From Candidatus Gastranaerophilales bacterium (GTDB taxonomy: Bacteria > Cyanobacteriota > Vampirovibrionia > Gastranaerophilales > Gastranaerophilaceae), in contig CALVAM010000006.1 in NCBI GenBank assembly GCA_944325545.1, forward strand, positions 1 to 64,000: DNA of 64,000 nt. Direction: 5' to 3'. Below the pieces are notes generated by a model. It worked only from the letters and a program-made list of their open reading frames with translations, was not told the DNA's origin and ran no database searches. This document shows, in pieces, positions 17,784 to 26,622 of the stretch. Every line of letters starts with the position of its first letter. Position 1 is the stretch's first letter. Both the position numbers and the translations under genes were made by a program.

Positions 17784-19247
17784 CTAATTTTCTCCAAAAA
17801 TTTCCCTTACTTTTTCTCTATCATCAAAATGAATAGTTTCATTGGCAAGAATTTGATAATCTTCGTGTCCTTTTCCAGCAACAAGAATAACATCATTTTT
17901 AGATGCAATTTTTTTAGCTTCTTTAATAGCTAACTCTCTATCAGGTTCAACAATAACATCATTAACGCTTTTAAATCCTGCCAAAACATCTGTAATAATT
18001 TGTTGAGGATCTTCAGAACGTGGGTTATCACTTGTTACAATTACTCTATCAGCATAATCTTCTGCTATTCTTCCCATTTTAGGACGTTTAGTAGCATCTC
18101 TATCTCCTCCGCATCCAAAGAGACAAATTAATTTCCCATCGCTAGGAGTAATGTCCCGAGCGGCTTTAAGAACATTTTCCAATCCATCCGGAGTATGAGC
18201 GTAATCAACAATAACAGTAGGATTACTTGTTATTATTTCAAAACGTCCGGCAACTCCCATAATATTTTCCATTGTTGATATTGCTTTTTTTACATCAAGT
18301 CCGGAAGCTAAAGCTGTTGTTATAGCGGCTAAAACGTTATAAATTGAAAACATTCCGTTCATTTTTAAAGAAACAGGATATTTTTCACCGTTTATGTCAC
18401 AAATAAACGATGCACCATTATTACTAAATTTAACATCAATAGCTTTTACGTCAGCAGAAGACTTTATTCCGTAAGTATATAAATTTACGGTAGGTGAAAT
18501 AACTGATATAAACCTGCAAGCATAATCATCATCAGCATTAATAACAGCAAAATCTCCTGCGACTAAATCAGAAAATAATTTAGCTTTTGCTTTAAAATAA
18601 TTATCCATAGTAATATGAAAATCTAAGTGATCTTGTGTTAAATTCGTGAAAACAGCACCGTTAAAATCACAATAATCAACTCTATGTTGAGCAAGTGCGT
18701 GTGAAGAAACTTCCATTACAACATTATCAATACCCTTTTCATTAATATCATAAAATATTTTTTGTAATTCAGGAGCTTGTGGAGTAGTGTGTTTTGCATC
18801 ATGATAAGAATCTCCTGAGAAAAACTTATGTCCCAAAGTTCCGATTAATGCACATTTTTTATTATTTTCTTCAAAAATCTTTTGTATTAAATGTGTGACT
18901 GTCGTTTTTCCGTTAGTACCTGTAACTCCAATTAAATTTAGTTTTTTAGAAGGTGATGAATAGAATAAATCTGCAATTTGAGCAATTGATTCGGATGTAT
19001 CAGAAACTATAATTTGTGGGACATCAAGATTTAATTGTCTCTCTACAACAAAAACACACGCCCCATTTGCAGCAGCTTCTTCCGCAAATTCGTGTCCGTC
19101 AACATGTTCTCCTACTAGACAAATAAATAAATTATTAGGATTGGTTTTTTTTGAATTGTAAGAAATTCCGGTTATTTCTTCTGAAAAATCATCTAAATTT
19201 ATTAAATTTAAGTAATTAATATTATCAACTAAAGTTCTTAATTTCAT
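17784..19247 (-). CDS. murE: UDP-N-acetylmuramyl-tripeptide synthetase MurE
   Basis: MurE adds the third residue to the peptidoglycan stem peptide using ATP. The ATP-binding loop G-V-T-G-T-N-G-K-T-T lies near residue 110. The substrate-specificity motif is D-N-P-R-S-E-D-P, and DNPR is known to mark enzymes that use meso-diaminopimelate. The length of 487 is normal. It lies 13 bases after ftsI and 2 bases before nagA, as in a reduced dcw-type cluster; murF, mraY and murD are not adjacent. Confidence 0.96.
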   Translation of the reverse strand: MKLRTLVDNINYLNLINLDDFSEEITGISYNSKKTNPNNLFICLVGEHVDGHEFAEEAAANGACVFVVERQLNLDVPQIIVSDTSESIAQIADLFYSSPSKKLNLIGVTGTNGKTTVTHLIQKIFEENNKKCALIGTLGHKFFSGDSYHDAKHTTPQAPELQKIFYDINEKGIDNVVMEVSSHALAQHRVDYCDFNGAVFTNLTQDHLDFHITMDNYFKAKAKLFSDLVAGDFAVINADDDYACRFISVISPTVNLYTYGIKSSADVKAIDVKFSNNGASFICDINGEKYPVSLKMNGMFSIYNVLAAITTALASGLDVKKAISTMENIMGVAGRFEIITSNPTVIVDYAHTPDGLENVLKAARDITPSDGKLICLFGCGGDRDATKRPKMGRIAEDYADRVIVTSDNPRSEDPQQIITDVLAGFKSVNDVIVEPDRELAIKEAKKIASKNDVILVAGKGHEDYQILANETIHFDDREKVREIFGEN

Positions 19248-19260
19248 ATAAAAATCCTTT

Positions 19261-20967
19261 CTAAATTTTATCAGGTTTTAAATTTAAAATATGAGCAATC
19301 TGAGTAGATATTTCTTTAAAAATAGGAGCTGCAACAGTGTTTCCCCAAATTTCTCCCCCTTGAGCTGAGTCAACAATAACATAAATCAGAACCTGAGGAT
19401 CAGTTGCCGGCAAGTACCCCACAACAGAAGTATATAATTTATTCGTATATCCGGAACCGTTTTCTTTAGGCTTAATTGAGGTTCCTGTTTTTGCTGCGAT
19501 ATTGAAACTATCAGATTTTATGGCAGATTTCCCCCTGTTAACACTTTCCATAAGAAGCTCAGTAACAATTTTAGCATGCTCAGGTGACATAACTTGAGTT
19601 TTCTTTATTTTAACGGCTTCTTCTTCCGGAGAATATTTTATGACATGCGGAGTAACCCTAACACCGTTATTAGCTATAGCAGAAACAGCAGAAACCATCT
19701 GTATTGCAGTTACTGAAGATCCATATCCGTAACTCATAGAAGCGTGATCAGAAGAATCCCATTTAGAAGGAGATTTTAATAACCCAACAGATTCTCCAGG
19801 TAAATCAATTCCGGTCTTTTCGCCAAATCCAAATTTTTTTAACATTCCATAAAATTCGTATTTACTCATCATTTGAGCTACTATAATAGATCCCACATTA
19901 CTTGAGTGTTCAAATAAATAAACTAAATCAATCATCCCAGGATTAGGATGCCGTGCGTAATCATAATTTTTAATCGTCCACCAACCAATTTTTATTTTTC
20001 CAGTATCATTAATTTTAGTGTAACGATTTATTTTTCCCAGCTCCATTGCCGAAGCTACAGTAATAGTCTTAAAAGTAGAACCTGGGGGGAAAACATCCGT
20101 CAAGGTCCAATTTTTTATTTGAAAACTTGTAGCCGATTTAAATTTATTTGGATCAAAATAAGGATAAACCGCATAAGCTAATATTTCTCCGTTTTTAGGA
20201 TTCATAACGATTACGGCACCTCTTGGAGCTTTAAATTTTTCTATAGCTTTCATAAGAGCTTTTTCACATACATGCTGAACTGCAGCATCTATTGTTAAAG
20301 TTACATCTTTGCCTTTAACCGGTTTGGTAGCAGCAATAGGATCCGTAGAAATGTTATATATAACTTTACCCTTTGGGGTCATTTCATAATTCGAAGTTTT
20401 TGAAACACTTTCTAATTTGTCTTTAGCAGTTAATTCTACGCCTGAAGCAACGTCTGCATCGAAATTATAATACCCTAAAACGTGAGAAGCCAAAGTCCCC
20501 TGAGGATAAGTTCTGATACTTTTTTTATCCATAGGAATTTCTCGTAAATTTAATTTTGCAATTTCATCTCTGGTATGCCTGTCAACATTCTTTTTTAATG
20601 AAATCATCTCGTGATTTTGCTTTAATTTTTCAGTTAAATCAAATTGAGAAATTTTTAAAATCGGAGCCAAAATCTTAGCTAACTCTTCCGGTGTGTGAAC
20701 AAAATCTTCTTTCCGTGCAAAAATATCATAATATACAGTATCAGTAGCTAATTTAATGCCGTTTCTATCATAAATATCCCCACGCATTACAAAAGAACTT
20801 GCCCTGCGTTGGTTTTTTGCTTTTACTCTAAAATGACGTAAATCAAGAACTTGGATACAAAAGAGGTATATAATAAACAGGAATAATGCCCCGACAAAAA
20901 TGTATTGAAACCACATCATACGCTCTGCAAAAATACTGTTTCTGTTCTTATCACTACCTCTGAGCAT
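19261..20967 (-). CDS. ftsI: FtsI/PbpB-type peptidoglycan transpeptidase
   Basis: This is a class B penicillin-binding protein for septal peptidoglycan cross-linking. A single N-terminal membrane anchor (about residues 18-40) is followed by a pedestal domain and the transpeptidase. The active-site motifs are S-T-F-K (catalytic serine, in P-P-G-S-T-F-K), S-S-N and K-T-G-T. No PASTA domain is present. In-frame starts exist up to 21021, but GGGAGGGG at 20971-20978 points to the ATG at 20967, giving 569 residues. It heads the seven-gene minus-strand run and has a structured leader upstream. Confidence 0.93.
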   Translation of the reverse strand: MLRGSDKNRNSIFAERMMWFQYIFVGALFLFIIYLFCIQVLDLRHFRVKAKNQRRASSFVMRGDIYDRNGIKLATDTVYYDIFARKEDFVHTPEELAKILAPILKISQFDLTEKLKQNHEMISLKKNVDRHTRDEIAKLNLREIPMDKKSIRTYPQGTLASHVLGYYNFDADVASGVELTAKDKLESVSKTSNYEMTPKGKVIYNISTDPIAATKPVKGKDVTLTIDAAVQHVCEKALMKAIEKFKAPRGAVIVMNPKNGEILAYAVYPYFDPNKFKSATSFQIKNWTLTDVFPPGSTFKTITVASAMELGKINRYTKINDTGKIKIGWWTIKNYDYARHPNPGMIDLVYLFEHSSNVGSIIVAQMMSKYEFYGMLKKFGFGEKTGIDLPGESVGLLKSPSKWDSSDHASMSYGYGSSVTAIQMVSAVSAIANNGVRVTPHVIKYSPEEEAVKIKKTQVMSPEHAKIVTELLMESVNRGKSAIKSDSFNIAAKTGTSIKPKENGSGYTNKLYTSVVGYLPATDPQVLIYVIVDSAQGGEIWGNTVAAPIFKEISTQIAHILNLKPDKI

Positions 20968-21042
20968 ATTCCCCTCCCACATAATTATTTTACCACAACA
21001 AATTATGAAAATGAATAACATATTTCCATGCTAATTAGTGTA

Positions 21043-21095
21043 AAAAATACACTGTTAATAGCAACCCAGTTGGGCTATTTTATAAGTGTATTTTT
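21043..21095. other. long imperfect hairpin upstream of ftsI
   Basis: Outer arms AAAAATACACT (21043-21053) and AGTGTATTTTT (21085-21095) are perfect complements. Inside them AATAG/CTATT and CCC/GGG can also pair. On the minus strand the structure ends in a T run and lies 76 bases before the ftsI start, so it could act as an attenuator if transcription begins further upstream. Confidence 0.55.
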
Positions 21096-21163
21096 GACAT
21101 TTTATCCTAAAAGCATTGTATTTAGAGAGTTTTATGAAACTTAACAAAACTTTAAAAACCCCC

Positions 21164-21192
21164 TTGACAAATTTTTTTATATGTTGCATAAT
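21164..21192 (+). promoter_or_regulatory. strong sigma-70-type promoter
   Basis: TTGACA (21164-21169), a 17-base spacer and CATAAT (21187-21192) form a near-consensus promoter. It is placed about 65 bases before the start of the small gene at 21257. Confidence 0.85.
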
Positions 21193-21256
21193 GAAATTGT
21201 TGAATGAAGTGTAAAACAAACACTTAATTAACAGAAAGGTCACAGAGGTGATGATT

Positions 21257-21535
21257 ATGTTAACAAATAAAATTTCATATATGTCTAATATAGGTTTTAG
21301 AGCAAACCAAAAAGTTAGTAGAAATCCTGAATCAGAAAATGCTATATTAATGTTAAGAGATGCGAATGCATCAATTAAATTCCAACAAAATCAAGAGTTC
21401 GCACAAAATGCTGATTCTATCAATGCTAATCCGTTAAAAGCTTTAGGTTACAAATTATACAGAACTTTTAATATGATTAGAGAAAATGATAACAATCAAC
21501 CTTCAGAATCTAAACAATTTAGTGCGATTGCATAA
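21257..21535 (+). CDS. small lineage-specific protein with FRA/FKG-like N-terminal motif
   Basis: The product is a soluble protein of about 92 residues with no known family. The N-terminus contains N-I-G-F-R-A-N-Q, similar in place and pattern to the F-K-G motif of other proteins in the window. In-frame starts at GTG 21248, ATG 21251 and ATG 21257 are possible; AGAGG at 21244-21248 gives an 8-base spacer to 21257, so that start is chosen with modest confidence. It has its own strong promoter and terminator, so it is a single-gene unit that may be highly expressed. Confidence 0.7.
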   Translation: MLTNKISYMSNIGFRANQKVSRNPESENAILMLRDANASIKFQQNQEFAQNADSINANPLKALGYKLYRTFNMIRENDNNQPSESKQFSAIA

Positions 21536-21579
21536 GTTTTAAATTTAGAAATCTATAATATAATACACACACATAATTT

Positions 21580-21613
21580 AGCGGTAATTTACGATTAATT
21601 ATCGCTTTTACTT
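21580..21613 (+). terminator. terminator of the small gene
   Basis: AGCGGTAAT (21580-21588) pairs with ATTATCGCT (21598-21606), with one G-T wobble, and TTTACTTTTTT follows on the plus strand. Confidence 0.8.
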
Positions 21614-21615
21614 TT

Positions 21616-22734
21616 TTAATAAGTTATTTTACCCAGAACAACTCTTTTATCCGCACCTGTACAGGACGGGATATTATTAGGAATATTATAATATGTACAG
21701 TAGCCGAGCAACGCAAAAGCCATTGCTTCTTTATAATTATTAGAAATCCCGTAATCTTCGTGGGTTTTTAGGTTTATATGTTTAGGGAGATATGTTCTTA
21801 AAAATTTCATTAAAGTTTTGTTATAAGCTCCTCCTCCGCCTATGATAACGTTATCAACCCGTGAAATTTGCGGATAAACAAATCTTTCGTAGGCTTGAGC
21901 TATTGTTTTAGCTGTAAGTGCAGTAAGTGTTGCTATAATATCATTATGGTTTTCTGGAGCGGTTTTTAGGATGTTTTCAATATATTGAGGAGAAAAATAT
22001 TCTCTTCCTGTTGTTTTAGGCGGATCAAGATAATAATATTCGTCTTGAAGAAGGCAATCAAGCCAGCTTTCGCAAACTTGACCGAAATTAGCGATTTCTC
22101 CATCTTTATCAAATTTTTTACCGAAGAATTTTTGAGTGCAGTAATCAATCATTATGTTTCCGCAGCCGGTGTCAAAACCGAAAGTTTCGTAATCATCACT
22201 TATTACTGTCACGTTGGAAATTCCGCCGATATTTTGTACTAAAGAATTCTTAAACCATTTTTCATCTGCAAAGCAGACCAGGGGAGCTCCTTGACCGTTA
22301 TATGCAATATCTTTTTCTCTAAAGTTAGAAATAGTCATACAGCCTGTTTCTTTTGAAATAATTGAGCTTTCGCCGATTTGCAGAGTACTCTTTAAAGATA
22401 TATTATCCAGCTTTTCATCATATGGATAATGATAGATCGTTTGACCGTGACTGGATATTAAATCAGGTTTCCCGAATTCACTAATTAAAACATTTGCAGC
22501 ATCCGCAAAACATTTTCCGACTGAAAAATTTAATTGACAAAGATCTTTTATATTAATGTCGCCTCTAAACGCAGAAAAAATTTTTGATTTAATATGTTCA
22601 GGGTAAGAAAAATTTATTCCATGAATCAAATTTACGGAAAAATCCGGATTAACTTCACAATAAGCAGCATCAATTGAATCGCAAGAAGTCCCTGACATTA
22701 GGCCTATAACTTTTTTTGTCTTTTTTTCATCCAT
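21616..22734 (-). CDS. anmK: anhydro-N-acetylmuramic acid kinase
   Basis: AnmK phosphorylates and opens 1,6-anhydro-MurNAc released from the cell wall, returning it to MurNAc-6-phosphate for recycling. The N-terminal ATP-binding G-L-M-S-G-T-S-C-D-S-I-D, the G-Q-T-I-Y-H block, the G-F-D-T-G-C-G-N segment and the C-terminal G-G-G-G-A-Y-N-K block are all present. The length of 372 is normal. It lies 23 bases after wecB on the same strand. Together with the NagA-like gene it supports peptidoglycan recycling. Confidence 0.95.
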   Translation of the reverse strand: MDEKKTKKVIGLMSGTSCDSIDAAYCEVNPDFSVNLIHGINFSYPEHIKSKIFSAFRGDINIKDLCQLNFSVGKCFADAANVLISEFGKPDLISSHGQTIYHYPYDEKLDNISLKSTLQIGESSIISKETGCMTISNFREKDIAYNGQGAPLVCFADEKWFKNSLVQNIGGISNVTVISDDYETFGFDTGCGNIMIDYCTQKFFGKKFDKDGEIANFGQVCESWLDCLLQDEYYYLDPPKTTGREYFSPQYIENILKTAPENHNDIIATLTALTAKTIAQAYERFVYPQISRVDNVIIGGGGAYNKTLMKFLRTYLPKHINLKTHEDYGISNNYKEAMAFALLGYCTYYNIPNNIPSCTGADKRVVLGKITY

Positions 22735-22757
22735 AAAGGAATTATATCATGATAGAT

Positions 22758-23876
22758 TTATGCAAAAAACTTTCTTATAATATTTTCAATTTGCTTAGAT
22801 GCTGTTCCGTCTCCGTATGGATTTTGAGCTTTTAGACGTGTATTTTCTTTTGTTGAGGAGAGGATTTTTTCACTTTCTGCAAGGATTTTATCATAGTCAG
22901 CCCCAACGAGTTTTGATACTCCTGCATCTATTCCTTCTTTTCTTTCTGTTTCATATCTCATAACAAGAGTAGGGCAAGCAAAAGACGGTGCTTCTTCTTG
23001 TATTCCGCCTGAGTCTGTTAAAATAAGCTTTGCATTTTTCATTAAATAAACCAAATATGGATAATCTAATGGTGTTAATAAATGAATATTTGAAAAATGT
23101 CCTAATCTTTCGTGTATTTTATTTTTAACATTAGGATTTGGATGTACCGGAATAACGAAAGTATGGTTTTCATATTTTTTAGCTAAATATGAAATTGCTT
23201 CTATTATTCTATCAATTCTTTCACCGTGATTTTCTCTTCTGTGAGCTGTAATTAAAACTAATTTGTCATCAATTTTAATGTTATTAGTTTCTTCAAAGAA
23301 TTTTCTGGAATTTTCAATAACTTCATCTGATAAACAGAATAAAGCATCAATTACAGTATTTCCTACAACGTGTATTTTATTTTCCGGAATATCTTCTTTT
23401 AATAAAGCTTTTTTATTAACTTCTGTCGGAGCAAAATGTAATTGAGCAACTCTGGAAGTCATCTGTCTCATTACTTCTTCAGGGAAAGGTTCATAAATAT
23501 CATAAGAACGAAGTCCAGCTTCAACGTGGAAAACCGGAATTTTATGATAAAAACTTGTTAAAGCTCCGCATAAAACAGTCATTGTATCACCTTGAACAAT
23601 AGTTGCATCAATAGAATTTTCTTGAAAAACTTTGTCTAAAGAAGTTAAAATTCTTGCTTGAACAGATGACAAAGATTGATTTTCTCTCATGCAATCTAAA
23701 TTAATATCTGCTTTTAGACCGAAATAGGCTAAAGTTTGATTTGAAAGTTCTTTTTGTTGTTCAGTATTGCAAATAATTACATTATAATCTTGCGGATATT
23801 TTTTTAATTCTAATATTACAGGTGCAAGTTTTATAATTTCCGGACGTGTCCCAAAGATAAAAATAATATTTTTCAT
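22758..23876 (-). CDS. wecB: UDP-N-acetylglucosamine 2-epimerase
   Basis: It interconverts UDP-GlcNAc and UDP-ManNAc for envelope polysaccharides. The N-terminus I-F-G-T-R-P-E-I-I-K and the blocks V-Q-G-D-T-M-T, H-V-E-A-G-L-R-S, T-A-H-R-R-E-N and T-D-S-G-G-I-Q-E-E are diagnostic. An in-frame ATG at 23891 exists, but the family start and a TATAAT box only 6 bases before the ATG at 23876 favour the latter, with no ribosome binding site. The product then has 372 residues. It is transcribed with anmK. Confidence 0.94.
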   Translation of the reverse strand: MKNIIFIFGTRPEIIKLAPVILELKKYPQDYNVIICNTEQQKELSNQTLAYFGLKADINLDCMRENQSLSSVQARILTSLDKVFQENSIDATIVQGDTMTVLCGALTSFYHKIPVFHVEAGLRSYDIYEPFPEEVMRQMTSRVAQLHFAPTEVNKKALLKEDIPENKIHVVGNTVIDALFCLSDEVIENSRKFFEETNNIKIDDKLVLITAHRRENHGERIDRIIEAISYLAKKYENHTFVIPVHPNPNVKNKIHERLGHFSNIHLLTPLDYPYLVYLMKNAKLILTDSGGIQEEAPSFACPTLVMRYETERKEGIDAGVSKLVGADYDKILAESEKILSSTKENTRLKAQNPYGDGTASKQIENIIRKFFA

Positions 23877-23882
23877 AAAAAT

Positions 23883-23888
23883 ATTATA
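23883..23888 (-). promoter_or_regulatory. -10 box placing the start site at the wecB ATG
   Basis: TATAAT on the minus strand ends 6 bases before the wecB ATG. A transcript starting at the usual distance would begin at or beside the ATG (leaderless). The -35 is weak. Confidence 0.5.
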
Positions 23889-23954
23889 CAATAAAAGATT
23901 TTTTTGCTATACTTTTATCGTAGAAAATATTAAGAATTAAGGAGAGTTGTTAAT

Positions 23955-25325
23955 ATGCGTCAAAGACCACACGAACAAGACAAAATAGAACGTCGACATA
24001 ATTTCTTGCCTGTAGAAGATAATTTTACGGCAGAGCAAGTAAAAGCAGAAGCAAGTCGTTGTTTAACTTGTAAAAATCCTCAATGTGTAAAGGGTTGTCC
24101 GGTAAATATTCAAATACCTGATTTTATCAAAGCTTTAAAAGAAGACGATATTGAAAAAGCAGGTGAAGTTATCAGACAAACAAGCATGCTTCCGTCTGTT
24201 TGTGGCAGGGTTTGTCCTCAAGAAAGACAGTGTGAAGGTAAGTGTATTTTAGGAATAAAAGGTGAACCGATTGCAATTGGAGCTTTGGAACGTTATGTAG
24301 GTGATAATACGGAAGCTAAGAAAACAGAGATTGTTCCTTCAGGTAAAAAAGTTGCAATTGTTGGTTCAGGTTGTGCTGGTATAACTGCTGCATCTGATTT
24401 AAGAAAAGCAGGACATGATGTAACAATTTTTGAAGCATTGCATAAGTTTGGCGGAGTTTTAAGATATGGTATTCCTCCATTCAGACTTCCAAGAACTGTT
24501 TTAGATAGAGAAATAGATGCTTTAAAAGAAATGGGAGTTAAATTTGAAAAAAATGTTATTGTAGGAAAATCAATAACATTAAAGCAATTAAAAGAAGATG
24601 GATATGATGCAATATTTATTTGTTCAGGTGCAGGACTTCCAAAAATGATGCATATTCCCGGAGAAAATTTAAACGGAGTCTTTTCAGCTAACGAATTCTT
24701 AACTCGTGTTAATTTGATGCAAGCAAACGAAGAAGATACGGCAACTCCACTTAAAGTAGGTAGATCTGTAGCAGTAATCGGCGGGGGAAATGTTGCGATG
24801 GATGCTGCAAGAACTGCAGTTAGAGTCGGGTTTGAAAAAGTTTATATTGTATATAGAAGAACAGAAGCGGAACTTCCTGCAAGATTAGAAGAAATCCGTC
24901 ACGCAAAAGAAGAAGGAGTTATTTTTCAATTCCTTCATGCTCCTTGCGAAATTATCGGAAAAGATGGATACGTCGCAGGAATGAAGTTTGAAATAATGGA
25001 ACTTGGTGAGCCAGACGAATCAGGCAGACGCTCCCCGGTTGGAACAGGTAAGTATACAGAATTAGATGTTGATACTGTAATTGTAGCGTTAGGAACAGGA
25101 CCAAACCCTATTATTCAAAAATCAGCTCATATGGATGGTTTAGATTTTGCTACTGATAAAAAAGGGTATTTTACAGTAGATACAGAGACGAGAGAAACTT
25201 CTATTCCTACAATTTTTGCAGGAGGGGATGTTGCTCCGGTCGGTACTTCAAATGCAATCAACGCAATGGGAGCCGGTAAAAAAGCTGCAAAAGCTATAAA
25301 TGAATATTTAGCTAATTTATTATAA
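23955..25325 (+). CDS. gltD: NADPH-dependent glutamate synthase small subunit-type flavoprotein
   Basis: This is a 456-residue iron-sulfur flavoprotein. The N-terminal domain holds two Cys sets for [4Fe-4S] clusters, around C-L-T-C-K-N-P-Q-C-V-K-G-C-P and C-G-R-V-C-P-Q-E-R-Q-C. Then comes an FAD Rossmann motif (I-V-G-S-G-C-A-G) and an NADPH motif (V-I-G-G-G-N-V-A-M-D). Relatives are GltD, the Nfn large subunit and the homotetrameric archaeal/clostridial GltA. No glutamate synthase large subunit or NfnA-type partner is next to it, so the physiological reaction is open. AAGGAGAG precedes the start. Confidence 0.88.
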   Translation: MRQRPHEQDKIERRHNFLPVEDNFTAEQVKAEASRCLTCKNPQCVKGCPVNIQIPDFIKALKEDDIEKAGEVIRQTSMLPSVCGRVCPQERQCEGKCILGIKGEPIAIGALERYVGDNTEAKKTEIVPSGKKVAIVGSGCAGITAASDLRKAGHDVTIFEALHKFGGVLRYGIPPFRLPRTVLDREIDALKEMGVKFEKNVIVGKSITLKQLKEDGYDAIFICSGAGLPKMMHIPGENLNGVFSANEFLTRVNLMQANEEDTATPLKVGRSVAVIGGGNVAMDAARTAVRVGFEKVYIVYRRTEAELPARLEEIRHAKEEGVIFQFLHAPCEIIGKDGYVAGMKFEIMELGEPDESGRRSPVGTGKYTELDVDTVIVALGTGPNPIIQKSAHMDGLDFATDKKGYFTVDTETRETSIPTIFAGGDVAPVGTSNAINAMGAGKKAAKAINEYLANLL

Positions 25326-25331
25326 TACAGT

Positions 25332-25358
25332 AAAGGGTTGAATTTTATTCAACCCTTT
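25332..25358. terminator. terminator after gltD
   Basis: AAAGGGTTGAAT (25332-25343) and ATTCAACCCTTT (25347-25358) form a perfect 12-bp stem with a 3-base loop. Confidence 0.85.
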
Positions 25359-25447
25359 GTTTACAAAAATTTGATTACATGATATATTTTATAAGAGAGA
25401 ATTGTCGGTAGTTAAAACTATCAAATACAAAAGAGGGCTTAATCAAA

Positions 25448-26518
25448 ATGCTTATTGAAAAATATTTGGAAGTCGTAGTAAAACAAAGAGGCAGCGATTT
25501 ACATATTTCTGCGGGTTTACCGCCGGTAGTACGTATTGATGGGAATTTGCAAAGAATGGATGTCCCTGCACTTAAACCTGAAGAGGTAGAATTACTGTTA
25601 TTTCCTATGTTAAACAAAGAACAACGTCGTAAACTTGAACAAGACTGGGAATTAGATTTTTCTTACGGTATACAAGGACTTAGCCGTTTTAGGGTAAATA
25701 TTTATAAAGATAGAGGGAATTATGCAGCCGCGTTTCGTGTAATTGCGTCTAAGGTTCCTTCATTTAAAGAATTAGGTTTATCAGATACTGTTAGAAAAAT
25801 TGCTGAAAAGCCACGTGGATTAGTTTTGGTTACAGGTCCTACAGGTTCAGGTAAATCTACTACTTTGGCGGCAATGATTAATTATATTAATGAAACAAGA
25901 TCTGAACATATTTTGACAATTGAGGATCCTATAGAATTTATTCATCCATCAAAACGTTCAATTATTCATCAAAGAGAATTGGGTCAAGATACAAGAAGTT
26001 TTGCGAACGCTCTTAAATCAGCACTTCGTGAAGACCCAGATATTATACTTGTTGGTGAGATGCGTGACTTGGATACTATTAGATTGGCATTAACTGCAGC
26101 AGAAACAGGTCACTTAGTTTTTGGAACACTTCACACATCTTCTGCTTCACAAACTATCGACCGTATAATTGATGTTTTCCCTGAAGGACAACAACAACAA
26201 GTTCGTGTACAATTATCTAACTCTCTTGTTGCTGTATTTTCACAAACTCTTTTACCATTGTTGCAAGCTGATGGTACAAAACAAGGGCGTGTTATGGCTC
26301 AAGAAGTTATGTTAGTAATTCCTGCAATTGCAAACTTAATTCGTGAAGCAAAAGCAGCTCAAATATATTCTACAATGCAGACAAACTCAGGATTTGGTAT
26401 GCAAACGTTAGAGATGGCTCTAAGAGATTTATATATGAGGAAGAAAGTTACTTTAGAAGATGCTCTTGCTCGTTCGAGCCGACCTGAAGAATTTAAACGA
26501 GGTTTACAAAATTCATAA
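25448..26518 (+). CDS. pilT: type IV pilus retraction ATPase PilT
   Basis: PilT powers retraction of type IV pili for twitching motility or DNA uptake. Walker A G-P-T-G-S-G-K-S-T is near residue 135, the Asp-box near 160, Walker B I-I-L-V-G-E-M-R-D near 200 and the His-box H-L-V-F-G-T-L-H-T near 225. The PilT-specific A-I-A-N-L-I-R-E motif near the C-terminus separates it from PilB. The length of 356 is normal. It is a single-gene unit between two terminators, and no pilus structural gene is nearby. Confidence 0.95.
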   Translation: MLIEKYLEVVVKQRGSDLHISAGLPPVVRIDGNLQRMDVPALKPEEVELLLFPMLNKEQRRKLEQDWELDFSYGIQGLSRFRVNIYKDRGNYAAAFRVIASKVPSFKELGLSDTVRKIAEKPRGLVLVTGPTGSGKSTTLAAMINYINETRSEHILTIEDPIEFIHPSKRSIIHQRELGQDTRSFANALKSALREDPDIILVGEMRDLDTIRLALTAAETGHLVFGTLHTSSASQTIDRIIDVFPEGQQQQVRVQLSNSLVAVFSQTLLPLLQADGTKQGRVMAQEVMLVIPAIANLIREAKAAQIYSTMQTNSGFGMQTLEMALRDLYMRKKVTLEDALARSSRPEEFKRGLQNS

Positions 26519-26522
26519 TTTT

Positions 26523-26549
26523 AAAAAAGCGGGTTTAACTCGCTTTTTT
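26523..26549 (+). terminator. terminator after pilT
   Basis: AAAAAAGCG (26523-26531) pairs with CGCTTTTTT (26541-26549), ending in a run of T. Confidence 0.88.
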
Positions 26550-26622
26550 GTTGATTTAAAAACATTTTTGTAATAGAGTAATCATGTATATGTTTAAGCT
26601 TTAAAAAGGAGGAAGCTATATT

